From the NCBI GenBank assembly GCA_016709765.1, contig JADJMD010000009.1:295294-359293 (forward strand): a DNA stretch of 64,000 nt, written 5' to 3'. Below, in pieces: positions 53,951 through 62,946 of this stretch (its first letter is position 1; each line of letters starts with the position of its first letter). A model generated the notes under the pieces. It saw only the letters and a list, made by a program, of their open reading frames with translations, was not told the origin of the DNA and did not search any database. The translations under genes were made by a program, and so were the position numbers. Source of the DNA: Ignavibacteriales bacterium (lineage in GTDB: Bacteria; Bacteroidota; Ignavibacteria; Ignavibacteriales; Ignavibacteriaceae).

Positions 53951-54990
53951 AACAATAATTCCTTTAAAATTAATTTATCTTCTTTTAATTGAGTAAGATC
54001 ATGAGAACCCGTCAGATACATAATCTTTTTTAGATGCTCGAACCAATTTACGATTAATTTTATTACTGCTTCCTCATCTTTATTTATGAGAGTTTGCAAA
54101 ATAATTCTTGCCGATGCAACTATATCAGAGCCCAATGCAAAAGCAATAGCAAGATCCGATGCCGAATTGATTCCACCGGAACCGATTAACGTAAAATTAT
54201 ATTTCTTTTTTAATGGATAAATTTCTTTCAGACAAAATGAAGTTGGCAATCCCCAATCCCAAAATTCATTATCCGTTGATTTATTTCTAAGTAATTCAAC
54301 TCCAGCCCAGCTTGTTCCACCTGCACCAGCAACATCAATACCACGCACGCCAACATTTAAAAGTTTTATCGCAGCATCTTTACTTATTCCGGAACCAACT
54401 TCCTTAATAATTATTTGTACTTTAGATTTTTGAACCAACTTTTCTATTTTTTTTAACAATCCAACAAATCTTGGTTCGCCTTCTTTTTGCAGAAGTTCCT
54501 GTAACGGATTTAAATGAACCACAAACGCATCTGCCTCAAGCATTTCAATTAATAATAATATTTCAGAAATGTTCTTTGATTGAACAACCTGTGCTGCCCC
54601 AATATTCCCAAACACAGGCACACTTTTAGCTTTTTTCCGTATTATTTTGTATGAATTGTGATGATCTTTATTTTCTAATGCTTGTCTTTGGCTTCCAACT
54701 CCTATTGGTATTTTTAATTCTTCAGCAATTTCCGCAAGTCTATTATTTATATTTTCTGCTTCCTCGGTTCCACCAGTCATGCAAGAAATAAGAAAAGGAT
54801 AATTAATTTTCTTAGAAAATAATTTTGTCTGAAATGAAATTTTTGAAATATCAACTTCAGTTATAGCGCTATGTATAAAGTCATATTTATCAAAACCGTT
54901 CGTCTTAGAATTAAATGCAACTTTGTCCGTTAAGCAAAGTTCAATGTGCTCTTTTTTCCTTTTTGATGTTTCAGTTATTGATTTTGGCAT
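53947..54990 (-). CDS. fni: type 2 isopentenyl-diphosphate delta-isomerase
   Basis: 347 aa FMN enzyme. Conserved parts include KKEHIELCLTDKVAF (13-27), ISCMTGGTEEAENIN, HLNPLQELLQKEGEP, VKEVGSGIS-like IIKEVGSGISKDAA, and DVAGAGGTSWAGVE. It interconverts IPP and DMAPP, feeding the prenyl synthase encoded next (4-nt overlap). Confidence 0.95.
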   Translation of the reverse strand: MPKSITETSKRKKEHIELCLTDKVAFNSKTNGFDKYDFIHSAITEVDISKISFQTKLFSKKINYPFLISCMTGGTEEAENINNRLAEIAEELKIPIGVGSQRQALENKDHHNSYKIIRKKAKSVPVFGNIGAAQVVQSKNISEILLLIEMLEADAFVVHLNPLQELLQKEGEPRFVGLLKKIEKLVQKSKVQIIIKEVGSGISKDAAIKLLNVGVRGIDVAGAGGTSWAGVELLRNKSTDNEFWDWGLPTSFCLKEIYPLKKKYNFTLIGSGGINSASDLAIAFALGSDIVASARIILQTLINKDEEAVIKLIVNWFEHLKKIMYLTGSHDLTQLKEDKLILKELLF

Positions 54991-55071
54991 TTTTGTGTTG
55001 ATTAATTATTTGTTTGCAAAATATAGAAAATAAAATAAATATGCTGTTGCACCACGCACTGAGATTTATGA

Positions 55072-56898
55072 CTATTTGTACTCCATAAATTCGCTTTCGT
55101 TAAGGTATAATTTACCCACTTCAATCTCACCCCGAACAGAATTTGTTAACACAATTTTATCAGCTTCAATTAAATCTTTCAGATATATTCTTCGTTCACG
55201 GATCATTGAATTATTTTTTAATAAATGTTTTCGATAAACTCCAGGCAATATGCCAGCATTCGTATGCGGAGTTGATATTATATCGTTATTGTGAATGAAT
55301 ATATTTGTAATCGCACCTTCTGAAATCTCATTGGACTCATTAATAAAGATAACATCAAAAAAGCCTATTGAGGAATATTTTTTATACTCTGAATTGTACA
55401 GGATACGATTAGTAGTTTTAAAATATTGAAATTTGTTATTAGCACTAACTCTTTTATTCGAAATGATTACATTGATACATTTTGGTAACTCTTGTAAAGC
55501 CAAAATTGAATGTGTCAATTTTCCAAATTTATCTAATGCAATTCTTATTCGATACGACTTGTGGTCAGTATTTTTTATGATTTGATTTAATTGGGATTCA
55601 ATAAGCTTTTTATCAAAACAAAAAAGAAAATATTCTGCTGTCTGCTGCATTCTATTTAGATGATCTTTAACTAAAAATATTTTCCCATCCTTTAAAAGCA
55701 TTGTTTCAAAAATTTCAAAAGGTTTTTCAGGATGCGATAAAAAGTTCCCTTTCAATTTTGTCTCTTCATATTCTTCTTCAGCTACACTATCCCAAACGAC
55801 CCCACTTCCAAGTCCAATTGTTCCGTTGCCGGATTTTTTATTAATTGTTAAAGTTCTAATCGGAACATTAAAAGTAATTTTATTATTTCTAATCAAGCCG
55901 ATTCCGCCTGTATAAATATTACGTTTATCTTTTTCTAATTCATTAATAATTTCCATTGTTCTGATTTTTGGAGCACCTGTAATTGATCCGCAAGGGAATA
56001 TATTTTTTATAACTTCAGAAAGACTAATATTTTTTCGCATCTTCGCTTCAATCGTACTTACCATTTGATAAACTGACTCATACTTTTCAACTTCAAACAA
56101 ATTTTTAACTTTCACTGAACCGTATTTACTAATCTTGCCCAAATCATTTCGAATCATATCAACTATCATAACATTTTCAGCACGATTTTTTTCACTATTC
56201 TCCAATTCATATTTTGCAAGCGCATCAATGGTCAACTCTATTCCCCTCCTTGATGTCCCTTTCATCGGCTTTGAAATGATTTTACTTTTATTAATTTCAA
56301 AGAATAATTCCGGAGATAAAGAAATAATTATATCATTAGAATTATTGATAATGGATGTGTATTTAGCAGATTGATTGAACACAAGATTGTTAAATAATCC
56401 TGAAAAGGAACCACTAAAATTAAAATTACCTTTTATTGTGTAATTAACTTGATAAGTGTCACCTTCTTCAATGTATGATTTAATTTTTTTAATTGATTTT
56501 ACAAAATCATCTTTTAATTTATTCAGTTTGAAATTTTTAATTTTATACTTTTCGCTTTCACTAAAATCAATATCAAATGATTTTATTTTCTGTACTTCCT
56601 TTTTATCATAAAAGAAAAATTGAAACAATTTTTCATTTCTAGGTAATAGATAGTTCAAAGACTTTTCTAATAAATATCCTGCTTCGTAATTGATCAAAGA
56701 ATATCCATAAATTCCTTTGTTTACTAGATTGTCTATCTGAGATAATTTTTGATCCAGATCTCGTAAAGATTTTACAGTTATAATTTCTTTCGGCTTTAGA
56801 AATAAATATGAGTCACTCTTTCCATAAATTTGCGGAGTAAAAAAGAACGCTGCATTAGGAGTTGATACTACTTTATTTATTATATCTTCTATCTTCAT
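55072..56898 (-). CDS. pabB: fused aminodeoxychorismate synthase I / aminodeoxychorismate lyase
   Basis: 608 aa from Met3 (an ATG two codons upstream is equally usable). Residues about 1-390 are the PabB/chorismate-binding part (ISKPMKGTSRRG, then FPCGSITGAPKIRTMEI). Residues about 395-608 are a class IV aminotransferase (FETMLLKDGKIFLVKDHLNR); the PLP lysine is likely in FKTTNRILYNSEY and the conserved Glu is in SNEISEGAITNIF. It makes 4-aminobenzoate for folate from chorismate; a pabA glutaminase must be elsewhere. It lies 47 nt downstream of the ArgRS-like gene. Confidence 0.93.
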   Translation of the reverse strand: MKIEDIINKVVSTPNAAFFFTPQIYGKSDSYLFLKPKEIITVKSLRDLDQKLSQIDNLVNKGIYGYSLINYEAGYLLEKSLNYLLPRNEKLFQFFFYDKKEVQKIKSFDIDFSESEKYKIKNFKLNKLKDDFVKSIKKIKSYIEEGDTYQVNYTIKGNFNFSGSFSGLFNNLVFNQSAKYTSIINNSNDIIISLSPELFFEINKSKIISKPMKGTSRRGIELTIDALAKYELENSEKNRAENVMIVDMIRNDLGKISKYGSVKVKNLFEVEKYESVYQMVSTIEAKMRKNISLSEVIKNIFPCGSITGAPKIRTMEIINELEKDKRNIYTGGIGLIRNNKITFNVPIRTLTINKKSGNGTIGLGSGVVWDSVAEEEYEETKLKGNFLSHPEKPFEIFETMLLKDGKIFLVKDHLNRMQQTAEYFLFCFDKKLIESQLNQIIKNTDHKSYRIRIALDKFGKLTHSILALQELPKCINVIISNKRVSANNKFQYFKTTNRILYNSEYKKYSSIGFFDVIFINESNEISEGAITNIFIHNNDIISTPHTNAGILPGVYRKHLLKNNSMIRERRIYLKDLIEADKIVLTNSVRGEIEVGKLYLNESEFMEYK

Positions 56899-56945
56899 TG
56901 CCATATAAAAAGTTTAATAATGTTTTGTCTACGCTACATGATTTT

Positions 56946-58127
56946 TCACACTTTACTAATTGTAAACAATCCCAACTTACTGCATCCGTAAATCAAATCG
57001 GACAATTTTAATTCGAACATTTTTCTATTTTCACTGCTATTTTGTATTCTAAAGTTTGGGTATAGTGAGTTTATATCCTTGCAATGTTCAACTAATGCCT
57101 CAAAAAGAATATTCGGTTTCAAATTATATTTTGACTTTAAATAGGCAAACTCTAATTCTCTTGAATTAAAATAATCAATAGGTTTCAACTCACATCCTGC
57201 ACTTTTTAACCGAGCCATTGTATAGCTCAAATATAATCCTGCTGAATTTTTAGGATTATTTATTATATCCAAGTTTATAACTTTATCTACCTCCGGATTT
57301 GATTTTAAAATAAAACCTGCAAATACATTATAAATAAGTTGCAAATCATCATTAAATGATCCCTTTACTTGATCAATAAATTCATCGATTAAAATAACAT
57401 TTCCCATTCGACTTGACATTTTTAATCCTGATATTTTAACTAAACCTAAACCAATATGTCTTGTATTTGGAAAAAGTTTTTTAAGAATTTCAAAATGATT
57501 ACTTTGCTCTTTTCCTGTCAAATAAAGTGTTGGTGCATTTAGTAGTTCAGCAAGTGAAACATCCTGATAAAAATATGATGTTTGCCCATTGCTTTTTATT
57601 CCCACAATTTTTTCTGCACCTATTTCAAAAATTTGTGTCCCTTCATAATCTCCTGAACCGTTTTTCAGTAAATTACCCCCGTATTTAACTTCCGAAGCCA
57701 TAAAAGATTTGTCCGCAATAAATTGGAAGTATTTTTGATAATTATTTAAGGATAACACTGCATCTTCTGTTTTCACTTCCCCTTCCAAAGTGTCTCCATA
57801 AATGCTAACTGTTTTTTTGCATACTCCAAGTGATTTGAATGATTTGCTAATAACTAGATTTGAGAAATGGCCGATATGTAATTTCTTATTCAAATTGGGA
57901 CTAAATCCATCCATCCATTCAAATTGTTCTGCATCTAAAAAAATGTCTGAAAGCTTTATTCCACTTGGAATATTAATGTTAGTGTATTTATCTGCTGAAC
58001 TTATGTGAAATGAATTGTTATTAATCCATACTTGAACGTCATTATCTGGTTCTCCATAAACGCAAAGTTCAAAACCATTACTAATTAATTTCGGAACTAC
58101 TTTTATTTTATTTATGTCTATTTTCAT
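56946..58127 (-). CDS. short ArgRS-like class I aminoacyl-tRNA synthetase paralogue
   Basis: 393 aa. Class I motifs HIGH (84-87 in KKLHIGHFSNLV) and KMSSR (236-240 in GLKMSSRMGNVI) are intact. TGKEQSNHFEILKKLF (204-219) matches the ArgRS VGAEQxxHF region, and a helical C-terminal part has SAGLYLSYTMARLKSAG. True ArgRS is about 550-600 aa with a different N-terminal domain; this protein has an unfamiliar N-terminal 70 residues and a short C-terminus. It heads the operon with pabBC. It could be a divergent ArgRS or an aminoacylating enzyme for another substrate; not settled here. Confidence 0.75.
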   Translation of the reverse strand: MKIDINKIKVVPKLISNGFELCVYGEPDNDVQVWINNNSFHISSADKYTNINIPSGIKLSDIFLDAEQFEWMDGFSPNLNKKLHIGHFSNLVISKSFKSLGVCKKTVSIYGDTLEGEVKTEDAVLSLNNYQKYFQFIADKSFMASEVKYGGNLLKNGSGDYEGTQIFEIGAEKIVGIKSNGQTSYFYQDVSLAELLNAPTLYLTGKEQSNHFEILKKLFPNTRHIGLGLVKISGLKMSSRMGNVILIDEFIDQVKGSFNDDLQLIYNVFAGFILKSNPEVDKVINLDIINNPKNSAGLYLSYTMARLKSAGCELKPIDYFNSRELEFAYLKSKYNLKPNILFEALVEHCKDINSLYPNFRIQNSSENRKMFELKLSDLIYGCSKLGLFTISKV

Positions 58128-58222
58128 GATACCAAACTAAATTTTGTAAACTTTGTTATCTAAATTAAAAACGATTTACTATTTTTAGCCATTGCTAATT
58201 TAATAATACTCGAGAACACTTA

Positions 58223-59725
58223 ATGAACAAACCGCGTCTTTCCTTCTGGCAAATCTGGAATATGAGTTTCGGATTTCTTGGCATTCAATTCGGATTCGCT
58301 CTTCAAAATGCAAATGTAAGTAGAATATTTGAAACTCTAGGAGCAAGCATCGATTCAATTCCAATTCTTTGGATAGCCGCACCAGTTACAGGACTAATTG
58401 TTCAGCCAATCATAGGACATTGGAGTGACAGAACCTGGAACAAACTTGGACGAAGACGACCATTCTTTTTAGTTGGAGCTTTGCTTGCATCAGCGGCAAT
58501 TATTTTTATGCCAAACTCTCCAACACTTTGGGTAGCCGCCGGAATGCTTTGGATTATGGATGCATCAATAAATATTTCAATGGAACCTTTTAGAGCATTT
58601 GTTGGAGATATGCTGCCTTCGGAACAGCGGACTGTTGGGTTTTCTATGCAAAGTTTTTTTATTGGAATTGGCGCAATCGTTGCTTCCGCTTTACCGTATA
58701 TGATGACAAACTGGTTTGGTATTGCAAATACTGCAGCAGCTGGAGAAATCCCTGACTCAGTTAAGTTCTCATTCTACATTGGCGGTGCAGTTTTTCTGTT
58801 TGCAGTGCTCTACACTGTATTTTCAACAAAAGAATATTCACCTGAAGAATTAAAAAAGTTTACTGATGAAGAAAAGAAATTATCTCAATCAAAAACTTCT
58901 ATTAGCAATTTAATTTCAGCAACATCATTTAACAAAAATGGTTTGATCTGGATTTTTGTTGGATTTGTTGGTTCTGCAATCCTTCACTTTGTGCTGCACG
59001 AAAATGATTTTGGACTTTATGTTTTATTTGTTGGTTCAATCATTTTTGGATTACTTCAGATAATGGCTGGATTTTTTACAAATCAAAATAAAACTACTGG
59101 TGGATTGGTTTCTATCTTAAATGATCTTTACAATATGCCAAAGACGATGAAACAGCTTGCAGTTGTTCAATTCTTTTCCTGGTTTGCTTTATTTGCAATG
59201 TGGATTTATACAACTCCTGCAGTAACACATCATATTTATGGTGCAACCGATCCTTCTTCAGAGTTGTATAATCAGGGAGCAGATTGGGTTGGAGTTTTAA
59301 TGGCAGTTTACAATGGATTTGCCGCAGTTATGGCGTTTGTGATTATGTGGGTTGCAAAGATTACAAACAGAAAAACTGTTCATATGATTTCTCTTATCAT
59401 TGGAGGAATTTCTTTCGCATCATTTTATTTTATAAAAGACCCTAACCTCCTTTTAGTATCAGAATTGGGAATTGGTTTAGCGTGGGCATCAATACTTGCA
59501 ATGCCTTACGCAATTCTTGCCGGTTCACTTCCTGCTGAAAAAATGGGAGTTTACATGGGCATCTTTAATTTCTTTATTGTCATACCACAAATTACTGCAG
59601 CAGCAATTCTTGGTTTCTTTGTAAAAAACATTGTTGGCGGCGAAGCAATTTATGCCCTACTTCTTGGTGGTGCATCAATGATAATTGCTGGATTGTTTAC
59701 TTTAATTGTAGATGATGTGGATTAA
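58223..59725 (+). CDS. MFS sugar transporter, SLC45/sucrose-type
   Basis: 500 aa with about twelve helices. The loop GHWSDRTWNKLGRRRPFFLVG (about 64-84) is the GHxSDR signature with the RRRPF stretch of the SUT/SLC45 group of disaccharide carriers. AFVGDMLPSEQRTVGFSMQS follows. It probably imports a sugar such as maltose or sucrose by proton symport; the substrate is unknown. It is divergent from the ArgRS-like gene with a 95-bp spacer. Confidence 0.87.
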   Translation: MNKPRLSFWQIWNMSFGFLGIQFGFALQNANVSRIFETLGASIDSIPILWIAAPVTGLIVQPIIGHWSDRTWNKLGRRRPFFLVGALLASAAIIFMPNSPTLWVAAGMLWIMDASINISMEPFRAFVGDMLPSEQRTVGFSMQSFFIGIGAIVASALPYMMTNWFGIANTAAAGEIPDSVKFSFYIGGAVFLFAVLYTVFSTKEYSPEELKKFTDEEKKLSQSKTSISNLISATSFNKNGLIWIFVGFVGSAILHFVLHENDFGLYVLFVGSIIFGLLQIMAGFFTNQNKTTGGLVSILNDLYNMPKTMKQLAVVQFFSWFALFAMWIYTTPAVTHHIYGATDPSSELYNQGADWVGVLMAVYNGFAAVMAFVIMWVAKITNRKTVHMISLIIGGISFASFYFIKDPNLLLVSELGIGLAWASILAMPYAILAGSLPAEKMGVYMGIFNFFIVIPQITAAAILGFFVKNIVGGEAIYALLLGGASMIIAGLFTLIVDDVD

Positions 59726-59923
59726 AATAATTTCTGGATCAATTCATCTTTTGTAATTGATAAAAGTAAATGTGCTTACTATATAAAGATGTTTGTTGTC
59801 GGAAAGAGAAACCTTAAAGTGTTCAATAAAAACTTTCATAAAGCAGCTCAAATAAATTTTTAGAAACTAAAACAAAATTAATAGTTAAGAAAACAAATTA
59901 TAATTGTATAATCACAGAATGTT

Positions 59924-60463
59924 TTACTTTGGGTAGTTGTAAGTACCAAGCCAGGAGTAAGCCTCGAAAAGATTATTATTTTTAACTAGTTCCTCATACT
60001 TAGATCTTGTAACAAAACTATATGTTTTTAGGAACCATACAACGTAGGAACCCACAGCAATTAATTCCTCTGATTTTATCAAAGTCAAATATTCATTTAC
60101 TTTCAATATCCAGCTTTCAAGAGTTTTTAACTCTCGATGATCATAAAACATATGTAAATGATTGTAACCAAACCCAACCTGTAAATCACAATAATCCCCA
60201 GAGGCAGTTGATACCCATAAATCAGGATTTCCCTCAAATGGCGAAGGCCATTCAATGTTAAATCTAGTTTCCCATTCTTCATCATTTTTAGCATAATGCA
60301 GCCAATCAGGAAAAAGCTGATTAATTTTTAAAAGTACTTCCTTGGCGAAGTAATCCAATTTATCAAAATCAAAATTTTCGTTGATGCAGATCAAATCAAG
60401 TTTGGGGTTATTAAATTTTAATAAAATCATTTTTTTAGTCTCAACGAAAGAACCCGCTTGCAT
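59924..60463 (-). CDS. hypothetical protein with T9SS-tail-like N-terminus
   Basis: 179 aa if read from 60463, or 168 aa from Met12 at 60430. I do not recognise the body (acidic, with WHLY-type aromatic stretches such as DLWVSTASGDYCDLQVGFGY). The first residues MQAGSFVETKKMILLK copy the last strand of a T9SS sorting domain, and the same frame continues upstream as a broken sorting domain (60416-60556). The true start is therefore probably at or after Met12. Probably cytoplasmic; no signal peptide. Function unknown. Confidence 0.6.
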   Translation of the reverse strand: MQAGSFVETKKMILLKFNNPKLDLICINENFDFDKLDYFAKEVLLKINQLFPDWLHYAKNDEEWETRFNIEWPSPFEGNPDLWVSTASGDYCDLQVGFGYNHLHMFYDHRELKTLESWILKVNEYLTLIKSEELIAVGSYVVWFLKTYSFVTRSKYEELVKNNNLFEAYSWLGTYNYPK

Positions 60464-60556
60464 TCTTTAGAAATAAACTCCACTCAGAAGATTAGCGGCA
60501 TTTAATTCAATATTATAAATTTCCTCTAATCGAATCTAAAACACTTTAATTATTCC
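60416..60556 (-). pseudogene. remnant of a T9SS C-terminal sorting domain
   Basis: Reading the frame of the following hypothetical gene upwards gives IIKVF, stop, IRLEEIYNIELNAANLLSGVYF, stop, RMQAGSFVETKKMILLK. This is the tail of a T9SS domain missing about ten codons (the usual LGNEVATLV) and carrying stops at 60536-60538 and 60467-60469. The second stop is where a Tyr codon is expected. The upstream membrane-protein gene stops at 60560, so the remnant lies between two genes. Confidence 0.75.
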
Positions 60557-60559
60557 ATC

Positions 60560-61153
60560 CTATTCAGCTTGAATAAAAGTTGAATTTACTGACTCATTTA
60601 AACTTCGATTTGTCTGCTCGGAATGCACAAGCCAGACTAGCCCAAGTCCGGTCACAATACCGTATCCAAAATCAGCCATACCTCCATTGAGCGATAAAAG
60701 ACCCCTCAGCAGCCATCCTGACACGTTTAACAAGATCCAAAGGTTTGCAAGTTTCAATTGCTGACGGAGTATCAACCATTGTGGCACTCCTAGAAACAAA
60801 CTGAATGTAATAATGCACAACCAATATCCCGTCAAGTGCAGGTTCCAATTGTAAATGAAGAAGCCTTGGACGGTTTGGCCAAATGGATAGCCTACTGCAA
60901 AGCCAACAGCACCTGCTAAAATAAGCCGTAAAGGGGACACACCAACAGCTCGAACTATTGGCCATTGCAGGCAAGATATAACTCCACCCCAAACAAAACC
61001 CTTACTTAAACGAGCCCATATTCCTGGTTCACCTCCCATAAGGCTGGCTGTATCTGAGCCGAAAACATAGCCCAAAGACATCCCAGCTGTTGAGAGCAGA
61101 AATCCAATAAGCCAAGGTATAATCTTAATCAAAGTATTAAATCTTGTTTTCAT
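60560..61153 (-). CDS. hypothetical multi-pass membrane protein
   Basis: 197 aa with five or six helices. Recognisable patterns are WGGVISCLQWPIVRAVG, then FLGVPQWLILRQQLKLANLW, a paired G-x-x-QW motif typical of small membrane proteins from filamentous photosynthetic bacteria and relatives. Base composition appears less AT-rich than neighbouring genes, so recent acquisition is possible. No operon partner is clear; it sits at the edge of a decayed region. Function unknown. Confidence 0.7.
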   Translation of the reverse strand: MKTRFNTLIKIIPWLIGFLLSTAGMSLGYVFGSDTASLMGGEPGIWARLSKGFVWGGVISCLQWPIVRAVGVSPLRLILAGAVGFAVGYPFGQTVQGFFIYNWNLHLTGYWLCIITFSLFLGVPQWLILRQQLKLANLWILLNVSGWLLRGLLSLNGGMADFGYGIVTGLGLVWLVHSEQTNRSLNESVNSTFIQAE

Positions 61154-61211
61154 TATTGATATTCCTCTAACAACTAATTAAAACTAGCATATAAGAATTT
61201 TATAATAGAGG

Positions 61212-61588
61212 TCATTTATCTCCACTTTTATATAATTTAATCATAGATCCAATTCCGCCAATAATTAAACCTGCTGGACAAAGAAAAATTGCTGATATAA
61301 AAGAATACCCCTATCACTTCAAGAAATGTTCCCTTACCTACGGCTTCAAAAACATTATGTAAAACTACACTAACAACAAAACCCACCAATGAAGAAACGA
61401 GTAGTATGACATAAGGCTTTGACTTTACCCAATTATGTGTAAATGCAAGAATAAAAAGCACGCTACTTAAAAAGCAAGTAGAATGCCCGGCAGATTATCG
61501 GGTATACTGACAATGAATGCGGCTGCCAGTGATATTACACCCAATAAAAATAAATATAAGTTTTTCTTTGTTTGAATATTGAATACAT
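61212..61588 (-). pseudogene. small membrane protein gene with frameshifts
   Basis: An ATG at 61588 with an AGAAGGA ribosome site opens a gene that needs three frame corrections to read through. One lies near the start, one in the A run 61469-61473 (one base short) and one in the C run 61308-61311 (one base extra). The repaired product would be about 125 aa with four helices, including ISLAAAFIVSIPDNLPG, VILLVSSLVGFVVSVVL and IFLCPAGLIIGGIGSMIKL, ending KSGDK. A clean 74-codon piece (61237-61461) is the middle part. Family unknown. Confidence 0.7.
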
Positions 61589-61618
61589 ATTATCCTTCTT
61601 TCCATTAATATTTATTTC

Positions 61619-62911
61619 TTACTTCAGTAAAATCATTTTTCTTGTTTGCACAAAATCTCCAGCTTGCAACCAGTAGAAATAAACTCCACTTGGAAGGTTT
61701 ACTGCATTCCAGGTTAAATCATAAGTGCCAACTGTTTTTTCTTCGTTACCTAGTGATTCTATTTCATTACCAAGAATGTCCAAACACTTTAATTATAACA
61801 TAGGATAATTGCGGAATTGAGTATTTTATTTTGTTGAAGGGTTAAGGGGATTGGGGTAATTTTGTTCGAGTATGAATTCTGTTGGCAGAGTTGTTTCTTG
61901 TTCAACTGAAACGGGTTCGAATAGTGATGTTGCAAGACCAAATTTTATGAGAGAGGCATTTCCGCTGTACCACATCCACAATGAATCTCCTATTAATTTT
62001 ATACTGCTACATTCTACCTTTGGCCAATCCCACATTCCTGAAGATGGCGAAAGTACCGGATTTTGTTGGTGTTTTGTCCATTCAATTCCATCAGAAGATG
62101 TTGCTAATCCCACATCAATTCTGGCCCAAAAACCGATGTTTGAACCTGCATACCCCATATAATAAATTTCATCAATTAATAATACCTCCGGATACCACAC
62201 CCATTTACCTTCCCATCCTCCTGCGACACCTGGTTCTAATACAGGATTATTTATTGTGTCTCGCTGCCAGGAGATGCCGTCCTCAGATGTTGCATAGCCT
62301 ATATATAAATTTCCATTTGCTAATGCTGTAGTAAAGCCTGTATACCAAATTTTATAACCGCCAGAAACCGGCATTACATAGCAAGCCATTACACCGCCTG
62401 CTTCCCAAGGATCTGTTCCGGATTCAAAAATTGGATTATGCAGAGTATCTTTAGTCCATTCAATTCCATCCAGTGAAGTAGCATATCCGATTTTGCATTG
62501 ATTATAATCGGGTTGAAGACTTGAAGAGTACCACATTTTATATTGCCCATTTTCCCGAATTACAAAAGGGTATTGCACATTGTATTGATCCCAAGTTCCA
62601 CTTGTAGGAGTAAGAACGGGGTCTGGATGCAAGTCCCAGGATATACCATCAATTGATTTTGCATAACCAATTCTATAAGGAAAAACTGGATTGCCGGCAG
62701 TACCTGAAAACCACATTTCAAATCTGGAAGAATCAGCATTGAATAATACACTTGCTTCGCATACGTTCCGGTTCCAGGAGCCAGAGGCACCATTTATTAA
62801 ACCGAGAGGATTTCCAACGTACTTTGTCCAGTTTACCTGGGCAACTAAATCTCCACTGCTCACAACTAATAGAGTTATTAGCAACAATGATTTGTAAAAA
62901 TGAATTCGCAT
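61619..62911 (-). pseudogene. secreted five-bladed propeller glycosidase-like T9SS protein, frameshifted tail
   Basis: From the ATG at 62911 (GGAGG site; signal peptide MRIHFYKSLLLITLLVVSSG) it reads 361 codons of repeated blades with MWYSG and IGYATSxDGI motifs, resembling GH43/GH130-type folds. It reaches EQNYPNPLNPSTK and a premature stop at 61826. Adding one base near 61829-61832 and removing one of the two C at 61780-61781 restores a normal T9SS tail to the TAA at 61619 (YSIPQLSYVIIKVF, then VYFYWLQAGDFVQTRKMILLK). It should act on surface polysaccharide if functional. Two compensating indels could be decay or read error. Confidence 0.8.
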
Positions 62912-62946
62912 TGCAACCTCCTAATTAGGGATGATTGGTTAGTGAC

